Of a stretch of 64,000 nt of DNA, positions 25,474 to 35,084 are shown piece after piece. A program made the translations under genes and the position numbers. Below the pieces are notes generated by a model. The model ran no database searches, had not been told where the DNA came from, and saw only the letters and a list, made by a program, of their open reading frames with translations. How positions within the stretch are numbered: position 1 is the stretch's first letter; each line of letters opens with the position of its first letter. Source of the stretch: PALSA-243 sp963743705 (GTDB lineage: Bacteria; Acidobacteriota; Terriglobia; Bryobacterales; Bryobacteraceae); assembly GCA_963743705.1 (NCBI GenBank), contig CAVUQS010000014.1, positions 496,001 through 560,000 of the forward strand, read 5' to 3'.

Positions 25474-28098
25474 CTACTCGCCGCTTTGTTGGAGGAGTTT
25501 GGCGACCAGGCCGGTCCAGCCGGTTTGGTGGCTGGCGCCGAGGCCTTGGCCGGTTTCGCCGTGGAAGTATTCGTGGAAGAGGACGAGGTCGCGCCAGTAG
25601 GGGTCGGTGTTGAATATGTCGTGGTCGCAGGATGGGCGATGGCCTTTTTCGTCGCGGAGGAAAAGGCGCGCGAGGCGGCGCGAGATTTCGGCCGCCACCT
25701 GCCATAGCGTCAGCATCTGGCCCGAGCGGGTGGGGCATTCGACTTTGTAGTCTTCGCCGAGATAGTGGTGAAACTTCTGCAGTGACTCGATGAGCAGGTA
25801 GTTCAGCGGAAACCATACGGGTCCGCGCCAATTGGAATTGCCGCCGAAGATATCGGTGGCTGATTCGCCTGGCTCATAGTTGACGGCGTGCGAAACGCCA
25901 TCGCCCTCAAAAACGAAGGGATGGTCGCTGTGTGCGCGAGAGAGGCTGCGGATGCCGTATGGCGACAGGAATTCTTCTTCATCGAGCATGCGCGACAGAA
26001 TGCGCCGCAACTGAGCGGGGTCGACGATGGAGAGCAAGAGGCGCTCGCCCTTTCCGGGAACGACCATCGACGCGACGTTGTGCGTGAGATCGCGGCGATT
26101 CTCGACGAACCAGTTCATGCGGCGCTTGAAGCCGTGGAGGCGATCGAGCGCGCGAGGCTCGATAGTTTCCACGGCAAAAAGCGGGATCAAGCCGACGATG
26201 GAGCGGATTTTGAGCGGCTGATGGCGGCCATCGGGGAGGCGGAGCACGTCGTAATAGAAGCCATCGGCGTCATCCCACATGCCGATGTGATCGTCGCCAA
26301 GGTGATTCATGGCGTTGGCGATGTAGAGGAAATGCTCCCAGAATTTGCTGGCGACGTCCTCGTAGGCATCGTCGTCGCGGGCGAGCTCGAGGGCGATGGC
26401 CATGAGGTTGAGGCTGTACATCGCCATCCAGCCGGTGCCATCGGCCTGCTCGACGAAGCCGCCGCTGGGAAGCGGCTCGCTGCGGTTGAAGACGCCGATG
26501 TTATCGAGGCCCAGGAAGCCCCCCTGAAAAACGTTCCTGCCTTCGGCGTCCTTGCGGTTGACCCACCAGGTGAAATTTAGCGTGAGCTTGTGAAAGATAC
26601 GTTCAAGAAATTTGCGATCGGGCTTGTTGGAGCGTTTGGCTTCGATCTTGTATACGCGCCAGGCGGACCACGCATGCACGGGCGGATTGACGTCGCTGAA
26701 ATTCCACTCGTAAGCCGGCATCTGTCCGTTGGGATGCATGTACCATTCGCGCAGCATCAGGATTAATTGGTCTTTGGCGAATGAGGGATCGATGAGCGCG
26801 AGCGGCACGCAGTGGAAGCTGAGATCCCAGGCGGCATACCACGGGTATTCCCACTTATCGGGCATGGAAATCACGTCGTCGTTGAAGAGGTGAATCCATT
26901 CGTGATTGCGGCCATTGAGGCGCGAAGCGGGAGGAGGAGGAGGCGTGGGATCGCCGCGGAGCCAATCACGCACGACGTAGTGGTAATACTGCTTGGACCA
27001 GAGAAGGCCGGCGAAAGCCTGGCGCATGACGTTGCGGCCGTCTTCGGAAAGGTCACGTGGCGTGACGACAGCGTAGAATTCGTCGGCCTCGCGTTGGCGG
27101 TCGGTGAAGGTAGCGTCGAATGCGGGGCCGAACGGATCGCCGGTGGCAGCATCGGTGAGGCGCAATTCGAATACAGCCGAAGCTCCCGGAGCGATGGTGG
27201 TGAAATAATGCGCCGCGGCCTTGGTGCCGCGCTTTTCGGGATTGACGGTATCGCGCGCGCCGCCGACCACATAGCGCCCGATGCCGGATTTCACGAAAGG
27301 CGATTCATTGGGCTGACCCCAAAGCGCGGCGCGATCGGTGTGATTTTCCGTGAAGAGTAATTCGGAATCGCCGCGCGCGTAGAAATAGCGAGCGCCGTAA
27401 TAGGGATCTTGCAACTCGACGGCGCCGGGCGCGGCCTGCCGCAGCGAAGGGCGTTCCTGATGAAAGCCCCACGACCAGCGGTTGCGGAACCAGACGGTGG
27501 GCAGCAGGTGAAGGGGCGCGGCTTCGGGTCCGCGATTGAAGGCGGTGATGCGGATCGCGATATCGTCGGGCGCGGCCTTGGCGTATTCGACGAAGATATC
27601 GAAGTAGCGATTGGCGGCGAAGATGCCGGTGTCGAGCAATTCGAATTCGGATTCTTTGCGACTGCGGGCGCGGTTCTGATCGAGCAACGCCTGATATGGG
27701 AACGCGGCCTGCGGATACTTGTACAGGCACTTCATGTAGGAGTGCGTGGGCGTGCTGTCGAGATAGAAATACTGTTCCTTGACGTCTTCGCCGTGATTGC
27801 CCTGATTGCCCGAGAGCCCGTAGAGCCGCTCTTTGAGCATCTGGTCGTGGCCATTCCAGAGCGAGAGCGCGAAGCAGATGCGTTGGTGGCGGTCGCAAAT
27901 GCCGGCGAGGCCGTCTTCGTTCCAACGATAAGCGCGGTAGGAGGCGTGCTCGAAGGGGAAATAATCCCAGGCGTTTCCATCGGCGCTGTAGTCTTCGCGC
28001 ACCGTGCCCCAGGCGCGCTCGGAAAGATAGGGTCCCCAACGATTCCAGCGAGCGCGCCGCAGACGGCAATCCTCTACGCGCGCGTGTTCGGCATTCAT
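25474..28098 (-). CDS. GH63-like glucosidase / mannosylglycerate hydrolase-like enzyme
   Basis: 874-residue soluble protein of the glycoside hydrolase 63 type. N-terminal beta-rich segments (YLSERAWGTVREDYSADGNA, DYFPFEHASYRAYRWNEDG) precede a long (alpha/alpha)6 domain with WEYPWYAAWDLSFHCVPLA near residue 425, WNFSDVNPPVHAWSAWRVY, and GPVWFPLNYLLIESLQ near 770. Bacterial GH63 enzymes act on alpha-linked glucosyl or mannosyl glycosides such as mannosyl- or glucosylglycerate. The exact substrate cannot be read from the sequence. No signal peptide is seen, so it acts in the cytoplasm. It starts six bases after bshC and is probably cotranscribed with it. Confidence 0.85.
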   Translation of the reverse strand: MNAEHARVEDCRLRRARWNRWGPYLSERAWGTVREDYSADGNAWDYFPFEHASYRAYRWNEDGLAGICDRHQRICFALSLWNGHDQMLKERLYGLSGNQGNHGEDVKEQYFYLDSTPTHSYMKCLYKYPQAAFPYQALLDQNRARSRKESEFELLDTGIFAANRYFDIFVEYAKAAPDDIAIRITAFNRGPEAAPLHLLPTVWFRNRWSWGFHQERPSLRQAAPGAVELQDPYYGARYFYARGDSELLFTENHTDRAALWGQPNESPFVKSGIGRYVVGGARDTVNPEKRGTKAAAHYFTTIAPGASAVFELRLTDAATGDPFGPAFDATFTDRQREADEFYAVVTPRDLSEDGRNVMRQAFAGLLWSKQYYHYVVRDWLRGDPTPPPPPASRLNGRNHEWIHLFNDDVISMPDKWEYPWYAAWDLSFHCVPLALIDPSFAKDQLILMLREWYMHPNGQMPAYEWNFSDVNPPVHAWSAWRVYKIEAKRSNKPDRKFLERIFHKLTLNFTWWVNRKDAEGRNVFQGGFLGLDNIGVFNRSEPLPSGGFVEQADGTGWMAMYSLNLMAIALELARDDDAYEDVASKFWEHFLYIANAMNHLGDDHIGMWDDADGFYYDVLRLPDGRHQPLKIRSIVGLIPLFAVETIEPRALDRLHGFKRRMNWFVENRRDLTHNVASMVVPGKGERLLLSIVDPAQLRRILSRMLDEEEFLSPYGIRSLSRAHSDHPFVFEGDGVSHAVNYEPGESATDIFGGNSNWRGPVWFPLNYLLIESLQKFHHYLGEDYKVECPTRSGQMLTLWQVAAEISRRLARLFLRDEKGHRPSCDHDIFNTDPYWRDLVLFHEYFHGETGQGLGASHQTGWTGLVAKLLQQSGE

Positions 28099-28104
28099 GG
28101 GGCT

Positions 28105-29682
28105 TTACACGACCATCAGCCGATGGTCGGGGCAATCGATCTGGACCGATTCGTAGATGCTGTCGATGAGGTCGAGGCCGTGCTTGGCGAGGAACGGGAG
28201 CATCGAGTACAGCCGCTCTTGCAAATGCCGCTCGGGATAGATCAAGCCGTAGAGCGAAGAAGCGTCGCGCGCGGCCTGTTGATTGCGGCGCAGCGATTCG
28301 CGGCCGGCTTTGCCGGAGATGCGCGCGATCTGGTGGCGGATCTTGCGCTCGCTGTTATTCAGGGCCTTGGCAAGCGTGGGGTCGAAGCGCTCCATTTCGC
28401 CGCGCAGACGCGAGACGGCTTGCTCGACGGCGGCGCTGGTTTGATCGACAGAGGCGGAAAGCGACGACGGCACCAGACGCGAGGCCACGCGCTCGCGCAG
28501 GGCATCTTCGCCGTTGAAAAAATCGGTGAGCGAGAGGCGGTAGCGATCGAGCAGTTTTGCGGAGTGGGCGTCGAGGATGGTGAACCCGGAACGCGGGACG
28601 GCGACGGGCATGCGTCCCATGAGGACATCGTAAATGGCCGCCGATTGGGCGAGGTACGCGATCTCAGCCGGTCCGCCGATGTAGGCGACGGTGGGGAGCA
28701 TGCCATCCTGCACCACGGGACGCAGCAGCGCGTTGGGCGAGAGATCTTCGGCGCGCTCGGCCAGTTCGGCGGCGCTGAAGCGGCGTCCGTTGTAGCCGAA
28801 CTCGCCGCCGCCATTGCGGCGCAAACCCAGGCGCTTGCCGTTTTCGAGCAGGAAGACGAGCGAGGTGTGATCCTCGATGTGAACCTGCGCGTGGTATCCG
28901 GCTTCGGCGAGAGCGCGATCGCGTTCCATGATGCGCGCGGTCAATTCCGGCGCGGCTTCCACGGCGGCGCGCAAGGTGGGCGCGGCGAGCTTGCGGAAGG
29001 CGGGCAACATGGGATCGACCAGCGGCATGTCGAAACGCGCGAGAATCTTGCGCAATAACGCGCCGAACGCCGAGCCCATGGTTTCGCCGGAGCGATAGGT
29101 TTCCTCGACGAGAGCCGCTACTTCTTCCGCGTAGGGCAGGCCAGCGAGCGCTTCACGCAATTGCGCCACCGGGGGCGCGGAGAGCGTGACGCCGCCCACG
29201 GGCTGGGCGTTGGCGGAACGCTGCATTTCGAGCTTGACGGGGCGGTGGCTGGGGCCGAAGACCCAGGCGTGATTGACCTCGGCGAAATCGTGATCTTCGG
29301 TGGCGAGCCAAAACACGGGGACCGCGGGGAGACCGTTTTCGGTCAGCCATTCCGCTAACCGGATGGCATGCAAAGCCTTATAGATGGTGTAGGCGGGGCC
29401 GGAGAAAAGGCCCACCTGCTGGCCGGTCATCACGGCAACCGTACCGGGTTGGGCCAGGCGATCGAGCGCGGGACTGGGCGGGTTCTGCACGCGGAGAGCA
29501 TCGACCAGGGCGGCCCGGCGTTCATCGGAGAACTCAATTTCGGCAGCAGCGGCCTGAAACGCGGCCAAATCGCGTATGGGATGGCGATAGAACGGCGAAG
29601 TGCGATCAGGATGGTACAGGACGTCCGCCATCAGCCGGGAGAGCCCGGGCAGTTCGGTTTGGCGGACGCAGGTACAGTGCAT
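28105..29682 (-). CDS. bshC: Bacillithiol biosynthesis cysteine-adding enzyme BshC
   Basis: 525-residue homologue of BshC, which adds cysteine to glucosaminyl-malate in the last step of bacillithiol synthesis, a low-molecular-weight thiol of Firmicutes, Deinococcus and some acidobacteria. Recognisable segments are PGTVAVMTGQQVGLFSGPAY near residue 78 (nucleotide-binding-like fold), PVFWLATEDHDFAEV near 125, and the C-terminal coiled-coil with SLYGLIYPERHLQERLYSML. ATG at 29682 gives normal length. bshA and bshB are not in the window. The downstream glucosidase is six bases away. Confidence 0.93.
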   Translation of the reverse strand: MHCTCVRQTELPGLSRLMADVLYHPDRTSPFYRHPIRDLAAFQAAAAEIEFSDERRAALVDALRVQNPPSPALDRLAQPGTVAVMTGQQVGLFSGPAYTIYKALHAIRLAEWLTENGLPAVPVFWLATEDHDFAEVNHAWVFGPSHRPVKLEMQRSANAQPVGGVTLSAPPVAQLREALAGLPYAEEVAALVEETYRSGETMGSAFGALLRKILARFDMPLVDPMLPAFRKLAAPTLRAAVEAAPELTARIMERDRALAEAGYHAQVHIEDHTSLVFLLENGKRLGLRRNGGGEFGYNGRRFSAAELAERAEDLSPNALLRPVVQDGMLPTVAYIGGPAEIAYLAQSAAIYDVLMGRMPVAVPRSGFTILDAHSAKLLDRYRLSLTDFFNGEDALRERVASRLVPSSLSASVDQTSAAVEQAVSRLRGEMERFDPTLAKALNNSERKIRHQIARISGKAGRESLRRNQQAARDASSLYGLIYPERHLQERLYSMLPFLAKHGLDLIDSIYESVQIDCPDHRLMVV

Positions 29683-29783
29683 GCGAGGATCAGCTTACCA
29701 GATGACGCGGCTCGGGAGAGGGATTCGGCATTCTTTTTACCTGAGCGTTACGTTGGGGTTACGTGCGAAAGAGGCCGAACGGG

Positions 29784-32429
29784 ATGGACACCGCAACTCT
29801 TTGGGGCTACCGCCAGTTGCGAGAAGCCGGAAGACGATACGACACTCAATGGGTGGTTAGATCTTGGGGGCCGATTTTGTGCGCATTTGTTTCGCTGGCC
29901 GTAGCCAGCGCGCAGGCTCCGGATCTTGCCTCGCGGCTGGAATCGGCGCGGGCGCTACGGGCTCAAGGCGCGATGCAGGCGGCGGCCAAGGCGTATGAAG
30001 CGCTGCTGCCGCTGGCGCGATCGCAAGGCCCGGAGGATTTGGCCGGGCACATTCTGGTGGAAGCGGCGCAGGTGGATATCGCGACGGGCGATTACGACCG
30101 GGCGGGCAAATGCGCGGCGGAGGCGGCCGGGATTTTTGGAAAGCGCGGTGACCACGCGAACGAAGGGTTGGCGTCGAACAATATCGGGCTGGCGCATTTG
30201 TATAGCGGGCGGTATGCGGACGCGCGGGTCGCGTTCCGGCGCTCGGTAGAACTGGACGTGGCCGCAGGGAATGCGGACGGCGAGATTACGGCGCGGAATA
30301 ATCTCGGCAACGTCGATTTCTTTCAGGGACGGTATCTGGAAGCGCTCCACAGCTACCAGGAGGCGGCGCGGCGTCTGGATGAAACCGGCGACCAGCCGTG
30401 GAAGGCGCGGCGGCGCGCGATTACCGAGACCAATCTCGCGACGCTTTATGAGCAGCTCGGGCAATATGAGACGGCACTCGACCATTACCGCAAAGCGCAG
30501 AACGTGGGCGAGGCGCTTCCAGCGAGCGAGCGGGCGCAGCTTTTGTCGAACCTGGGGACGCTCTACCGGCGGCTGGGAGACCCCGCGAAGGCGCTGACGA
30601 CTTACCGCGCGGCGCAGGATTTGTTCGCGCGCGAGCAAAATGCGGACGGGGCGGCGCACGTTCTGGAGAATATCGGGATTGCGCTGGCGCTCGATTATCG
30701 CGATTTGAACGGCGCGCGGCGCGAGTTCGACCAGGCGCTGACGCTCGCGCAGCGGATGTCTAACCAGCGGCAGACAGTGCTGGCGCTGCTGTTTCGCGGC
30801 GAGCTGCTATACCGCATGGGGCGGCTGACGGAATCGCAGAACGATTTCGAAAACGGGCTGGAGGGCGCGCGGAAACTTGGGGCGTCGGAAGAGCAATGGA
30901 CCGCGGAGTATGGGTTGGGTCGGATCTGGCGGGATCGCGGCGATACCGGTCAGGCACTGGCTTTGTTTCAGGGGGCGGTGGCGCGGATTGAATCGGTGCG
31001 ATCGGGGTTGGGCGCGTCTTCGCTGAAGGCCGAATTTCTGGCGAACAAGCGCGATGTTTACGACGCATGCATCGAGCTGCTGTTGCAATCGGGCGTGACG
31101 GGCGAACGGCTTTTCGCGCTGATGGAACAGGCCCGGTCGCGGAATTTGCAAGATGCGCTGCGGCGCAATATGGGCTCGATCACGCTGCAGGCAGCGCAGG
31201 CGAAGCTAGCAGAAGGGTCGCTGTTGGTTGAGTATTGGGTGGGGCGCGACGGGATGGCGGCGTTTTGGGCGAACCGCAAGGAAAGCGGAGTGGTTGCCAA
31301 GGCGCTTTCGGCGGGGGATCGCGAGCGGCTAACGCGATTGCCGGAAACATTGGCGCTGGGAAGTGCGGATTGGCGAGGCGAGATTCGGGAAGCGGGCGCG
31401 CTGCTGCTTTCCGGGATTCCGATTGGCCAGAACGTGCGGCAGGCGCTGATTGTGCCCGATGGGATTCTGCAGAATGTTCCGTTCGAGGCGCTGGGCGACG
31501 GCGCGGGCAAGCTGCTGGTGGCGCGCTGCGCGGTGAGTTATTTGCCCTCGGCGGCGCTATTGCTGGGCCCGCGTGCGCCGGCGGGCGCGGCCCCGCCGTG
31601 GCGCAAACAGCTGGTGGCATTCGGCGACCCTGTAGCGCCATCCACCGGACCGCTGCCGAACGAGGAGAGATGGGCCCGGTTGCCGGAGGCGGGCGCGGAA
31701 TTGCGCTCGGTGGCGAGTGTTTTGCAGGGGCGGGCGGAAATTCACGCGGCCCCCGACGATCTGAAAAAGTATCTGACGGGGTGGACCTCAGCGCCGGCGC
31801 CACTGCTGCATTTCGCGACGCACGCACTGATCGACACCAGGGATTCGAACCGGTCCCGCATGCTGTTCACGCCGGAAAAGGGCGATGGGGCGTCGGAGTA
31901 TTTGTTCTGGCGCGAGGCGCAAGGGCTGCGGCTGGGCGGCGCGGAACTGGTGACGCTTTCGGCGTGCGATACCGAGGGCGGCAAGATGGTTCCGGGCGAG
32001 GGCATCCAAAGCTTTAGCCGCGCGTTTCTGGCGGCCGGCGCCCAAGCCACGGTGACCACGCTTTGGCGGGTGGCGGACGGACCGACCGCGCAGTTCATGA
32101 AGCTTTTTTACGCGCATCTGGCGCGCGGCGAAAACAAGGCTGACGCTCTGCGCGGGGCGAAACTGAGTTTTCTACATTCGGGCGGCGCGATGGCGGCGCC
32201 CCAATTCTGGGCGGCGTTCGTGCTCAATGGAGACGGGCAATTGCCGGTGCGCGCTTTCTGGTCGTGGAGTTGGATTGTGGCGCCGTTGCTACTACTAGCG
32301 GCGCTCAGTTTCCTTTACCACTTCCGCCGCTACCGCCCGAGTTACCGCCGCCTCCTCCACCGCTTCCGCCGCTCGCGCCGCCATTATGACTCACTCCCGG
32401 ATCCGAAGGAACGGATGGCTGCGCGCTAG
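29784..32429 (+). CDS. TPR-CHAT protease-like protein with C-terminal membrane anchor
   Basis: About 881 residues. A signal-anchor-like stretch (WGPILCAFVSLAVASAQAP, near 28-46) is followed by roughly eight TPRs (about 50-420), a linker, and a CHAT caspase-fold domain (about 560-830). The dyad is H680 in HFATHALID and C728 in TLSACDTEGG. A transmembrane helix (SWIVAPLLLLAALSFLY) precedes an arginine-rich tail (RRLLHRFRRSRRHY). CHAT proteins with TPRs can be proteases gated by a partner; none is identified. The start is uncertain: ATG 29784 is chosen over GTG 29763. Its last 125 bases overlap the end of the convergent IPT gene. Confidence 0.85.
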   Translation: MDTATLWGYRQLREAGRRYDTQWVVRSWGPILCAFVSLAVASAQAPDLASRLESARALRAQGAMQAAAKAYEALLPLARSQGPEDLAGHILVEAAQVDIATGDYDRAGKCAAEAAGIFGKRGDHANEGLASNNIGLAHLYSGRYADARVAFRRSVELDVAAGNADGEITARNNLGNVDFFQGRYLEALHSYQEAARRLDETGDQPWKARRRAITETNLATLYEQLGQYETALDHYRKAQNVGEALPASERAQLLSNLGTLYRRLGDPAKALTTYRAAQDLFAREQNADGAAHVLENIGIALALDYRDLNGARREFDQALTLAQRMSNQRQTVLALLFRGELLYRMGRLTESQNDFENGLEGARKLGASEEQWTAEYGLGRIWRDRGDTGQALALFQGAVARIESVRSGLGASSLKAEFLANKRDVYDACIELLLQSGVTGERLFALMEQARSRNLQDALRRNMGSITLQAAQAKLAEGSLLVEYWVGRDGMAAFWANRKESGVVAKALSAGDRERLTRLPETLALGSADWRGEIREAGALLLSGIPIGQNVRQALIVPDGILQNVPFEALGDGAGKLLVARCAVSYLPSAALLLGPRAPAGAAPPWRKQLVAFGDPVAPSTGPLPNEERWARLPEAGAELRSVASVLQGRAEIHAAPDDLKKYLTGWTSAPAPLLHFATHALIDTRDSNRSRMLFTPEKGDGASEYLFWREAQGLRLGGAELVTLSACDTEGGKMVPGEGIQSFSRAFLAAGAQATVTTLWRVADGPTAQFMKLFYAHLARGENKADALRGAKLSFLHSGGAMAAPQFWAAFVLNGDGQLPVRAFWSWSWIVAPLLLLAALSFLYHFRRYRPSYRRLLHRFRRSRRHYDSLPDPKERMAAR

Positions 32430-33534
32430 CGGGACTCACGATGGCAAATGCGGCCGGCGTCACGGCCTCCGCCTGATCGTCGCCTAACAAGCCTTCGAGC
32501 TGTATGGGCGCGGTGGATAGCAGGTGCAGATTGCCACCGGCCGGCAAACTGAGACCTAACTCCGAGAGCTGGCGCGTGATGCGGTATCCCGGCGAGAGGA
32601 CTAACTGAGCAGAAGAAGTAACTTGTCCGGTGGAAGAAACAGCCTGGAGGGAGATCGTAGCCGGCGCCGAACTGGGGTTCTGAAACGCGACGGCTGTGAA
32701 GTGCTTGGCATCATCCAGCTGCAGGGGCGCGGGCAGGAGCGCTTCGGTGGCAGTGGCAGTGGAGAAGACCGGCACAGTGCGCTGCAGCAGCGGGCGGATG
32801 CTTTGCCCAACCGGGATGCCCCGCATGTAGGAGTAGTAACTGTCGGCGGAGTTATCCGGATTTCGAACCTGAATCAGCGTGCCATCGAGGATTCCGGTTT
32901 CGCGAACAGTAGCTCGGATCAGCGTGGGGCTTATATATGTTACGGAGGAGGCATTGAGGCCTCTGATGGAGACGCTGGTCTTGGGCGAGAAGCCGATGCC
33001 GACGATATCGAACGTCGAACCGCCGGCGATGATCCCTCCGCCGGGAATGACGTTAGTGATGGAGACGCTGCCGCCGATGCTGATTGCGCCGGGCTGCAGC
33101 TCGATGGGAAATTGAGAGCCGAGCAGGTTCAGCCATTGCGACTGCGGGTCGATGGAGAGCAGGAAGAATTGTCCGGGCGCCGCGTCGGGGCGGATGGAGA
33201 CGGCGAAAGTCATCAGCGGATAATCGTCAACGGATCCGAACGAGCCATCGGTTGAGATGAAACGGAGGGTAGGCTTTTGGCCGTCGATCACCGCCGCGCC
33301 CATCACTGTGCCGGCGGAATTGAAGAGGGCGATGCCGTCAATGGAATCGATGGGGCAACCGGAGAAATCCACGGCGCCCCAGCCGCTCGATATCGGTTGA
33401 GGCGACGTGAGCTGCACTTTCAATTGCGCCATTCCGCCGGGCGGCGCGGTCTCGCTGGAGAGGCGGATGGTTACTTGCGCTGACGCGGCGCAAGCGAAGA
33501 CACCTGTAGTGAGGACTAGAGTTCTTAGGTTCAT
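32305..33534 (-). CDS. Secreted IPT/TIG-domain protein with glycine-serine tail
   Basis: 409-residue secreted protein. The signal peptide MNLRTLVLTTGVFACAASAQ is followed by a cohesin/beta-sandwich-like region, an IPT/TIG domain at about 155-235 (ITNVIPGGGIIAGGSTFDIV, VRNPDNSADSYYSY), a further beta region typical of acidobacterial surface proteins, and a low-complexity tail of Gly, Ser and Asn from residue 380. It is the third gene of a sigma/anti-sigma operon (26 bases after the anti-sigma gene), which suggests it is a target of that sigma factor. The G/S tail is read from bases that also encode the Arg-rich tail of the CHAT protein on the other strand. Confidence 0.75.
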   Translation of the reverse strand: MNLRTLVLTTGVFACAASAQVTIRLSSETAPPGGMAQLKVQLTSPQPISSGWGAVDFSGCPIDSIDGIALFNSAGTVMGAAVIDGQKPTLRFISTDGSFGSVDDYPLMTFAVSIRPDAAPGQFFLLSIDPQSQWLNLLGSQFPIELQPGAISIGGSVSITNVIPGGGIIAGGSTFDIVGIGFSPKTSVSIRGLNASSVTYISPTLIRATVRETGILDGTLIQVRNPDNSADSYYSYMRGIPVGQSIRPLLQRTVPVFSTATATEALLPAPLQLDDAKHFTAVAFQNPSSAPATISLQAVSSTGQVTSSAQLVLSPGYRITRQLSELGLSLPAGGNLHLLSTAPIQLEGLLGDDQAEAVTPAAFAIVSPASAQPSVPSDPGVSHNGGASGGSGGGGGGNSGGSGGSGKGN

Positions 33535-33559
33535 GGTTTATTCCCGAAAGCTCTGAAGT

Positions 33560-34303
33560 TTAATTTTTGGGCAACGGCGCCGCCGGTGTGGCTATGGCGA
33601 CGTGAAAGTTCTGTAAATTCGATTCGGCGATCTTTTCCCCCGCTGGATTTCGCGCGACTACTTGCCAAAGGAAACTTCGCCCAGGCGTCATGAGGCGGCG
33701 GATATCGGCGGGCGCATCGGCGAAAACGGCGGCGGTTTGCGTGGACCAGACCGGCGTGCGATCTACTTCCATGACGACGAGGTCGTAGCGTGCGGCTCCG
33801 GGAACTTCCCGCCATGAGAATCGCGAAGGCGCATCGGGGATATCACCCGACGGAGCATCGGCGTTGAACTGTTGGGAACGATAGACCATCGGCTGAGGCG
33901 CGCCGGGGGTCTGGCGCTGGCGGAAGTAGACGCCTATGCCGGCCAGCAACAAGACGGTGGCCGCGGCGAGATATGCGGGCATGCGCGGCCACGCGAAGAT
34001 GGCTTCCCACCATGAGGCTTTGCGCGGCACGCTCGCACGCTGCGGGCGCGCGAGACGGGACGCGACGAACTCGACCGCCGCCGCATCTTCGGGGCGCACC
34101 TCGGCCGCCATGAACTCGCGCAGCAGACGCAATTCCGACTGGCAATGCGGGCAGGAATCGAGGTGCACTCGCGCAGGGGCGAGCGCGGCGGAATCGCCCG
34201 ACGGTTCGGCAAGCGCTTCGAGAATTTCAGGCGGAAGGCAATCTTTCGTACGTCCCAAGGCCGCCTTCATGGCTTGCGGGCCGTCAAATTGAGGGTCGGT
34301 CAT
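33560..34303 (-). CDS. Membrane anti-sigma factor with zinc-finger N-terminus
   Basis: 247-residue single-pass membrane protein. The cytoplasmic N-terminal part has an anti-sigma zinc-binding pattern, ending HLDSCPHCQSELRLL (H-x3-C-x2-C) near residue 48. One transmembrane helix lies near 112-128 (AYLAAATVLLLAGIGVYF). The periplasmic part (160-240) resembles an FnIII-like beta domain (FSWREVPGAARYDLVV). Such proteins hold an ECF sigma factor inactive until a periplasmic signal. Its start overlaps the end of the sigma gene by four bases, the usual arrangement for a cognate pair. Confidence 0.85.
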   Translation of the reverse strand: MTDPQFDGPQAMKAALGRTKDCLPPEILEALAEPSGDSAALAPARVHLDSCPHCQSELRLLREFMAAEVRPEDAAAVEFVASRLARPQRASVPRKASWWEAIFAWPRMPAYLAAATVLLLAGIGVYFRQRQTPGAPQPMVYRSQQFNADAPSGDIPDAPSRFSWREVPGAARYDLVVMEVDRTPVWSTQTAAVFADAPADIRRLMTPGRSFLWQVVARNPAGEKIAESNLQNFHVAIATPAAPLPKN

Positions 34304-34893
34304 ACGGCTCCTTTACCGGCCTTCCAGCGCTGAACGGCGCGCGCCAGTTTGCGCTTCGCGCTCACGATATATGCTTTGGCGCCGCTTTGGTTCTCGAGGC
34401 GCAACATGCTCGCGACGGCATCGAGCGGCAACTCCTCGCTGTAGTGCAAGGTCATTACCTGAGTTTCGAGATCGGTGAGCGCGCTCGACGTCAGCAACTC
34501 GCGCAGGAGCCGATCCGAGCCTTCTCTTTCGAGCCGATGATGAGCATCGGGCGAGAGATCCCTCAATTCGCCGAGAGTCTCTTCGCCCGCCTCCTGCGGC
34601 CGCGAGGAACGCGATTTGATTTCGCTGAAGCAGTGGTTGCGCGCGATGCTGAAGAGCCACGTGGAAAACCTGCATTCGCCGCGATAGGAGTCGAGGCCGC
34701 GCAGCGCTTTGACGAACACTTCCTGCGCCAGATCGGCCGCTGCTTCGCGATCCTGCGTGAATCGCAAGCACCAGACAGCGACGCGCTTGTGATGGCGCGC
34801 GAAGAGTTCGTCGAGGAGAGCGGCGGAGCGAGGATCGTCCTTCTGAGCCCGGTATTGCGCCAGCAACTCCTCGTCGGATACCGGTCCCATCAT
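34300..34893 (-). CDS. ECF-type RNA polymerase sigma factor
   Basis: 197-residue sigma-70 family, ECF-group factor. Region 2 includes DLAQEVFVKALRGLDSYRGE and FSTWLFSIARNHCFSEIK. Region 4 holds TDLETQVMTLHYSEELPLDA and a helix-turn-helix. It directs RNA polymerase to a small regulon, released by the anti-sigma protein encoded next. Two ATG codons occur in tandem (34893, 34890). TATAAT lies four bases before the first, so the transcript may be nearly leaderless, though no good -35 is spaced for it. An inverted GGAACA repeat lies about 70-110 bases upstream. Confidence 0.92.
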   Translation of the reverse strand: MMGPVSDEELLAQYRAQKDDPRSAALLDELFARHHKRVAVWCLRFTQDREAAADLAQEVFVKALRGLDSYRGECRFSTWLFSIARNHCFSEIKSRSSRPQEAGEETLGELRDLSPDAHHRLEREGSDRLLRELLTSSALTDLETQVMTLHYSEELPLDAVASMLRLENQSGAKAYIVSAKRKLARAVQRWKAGKGAV

Positions 34894-34960
34894 CGAGATT
34901 ATAAGGCCCGCGCCGCGTCGAATCCGCTTTCACAAATGTTGAGACGCGATAATGCGCAGC

Positions 34961-35006
34961 GCGGAACAGGTATTTTCCGCGAGAGTTTACACGAGTTCTG
35001 TTCCGC
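34961..35006. promoter_or_regulatory. Inverted GCGGAACAG repeat between ECF sigma gene and InlB-repeat gene
   Basis: GCGGAACAG (34961-34969) and CTGTTCCGC (34998-35006) are perfect 9-bp inverted arms 28 bases apart. GGAAC is the usual ECF -35 core, so each arm could be the -35 of a promoter facing away from the other: rightward to the InlB-repeat gene and leftward to the sigma gene. The -10 elements are not clear. Confidence 0.5.
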
Positions 35007-35084
35007 ACCGAAAGGGCGATTGTCCCAGTACACATGAACCGCGATGGCGCAGAGCACGGCCAAACGCGGAAAAAGAGGACAAGA

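Noticed and set aside
27409..29058. Plus-strand 549-codon frame spanning the GH63 and bshC genes
   Set aside because: Long only because GC-rich codons remove stops on the opposite strand; both minus-strand genes are well supported.
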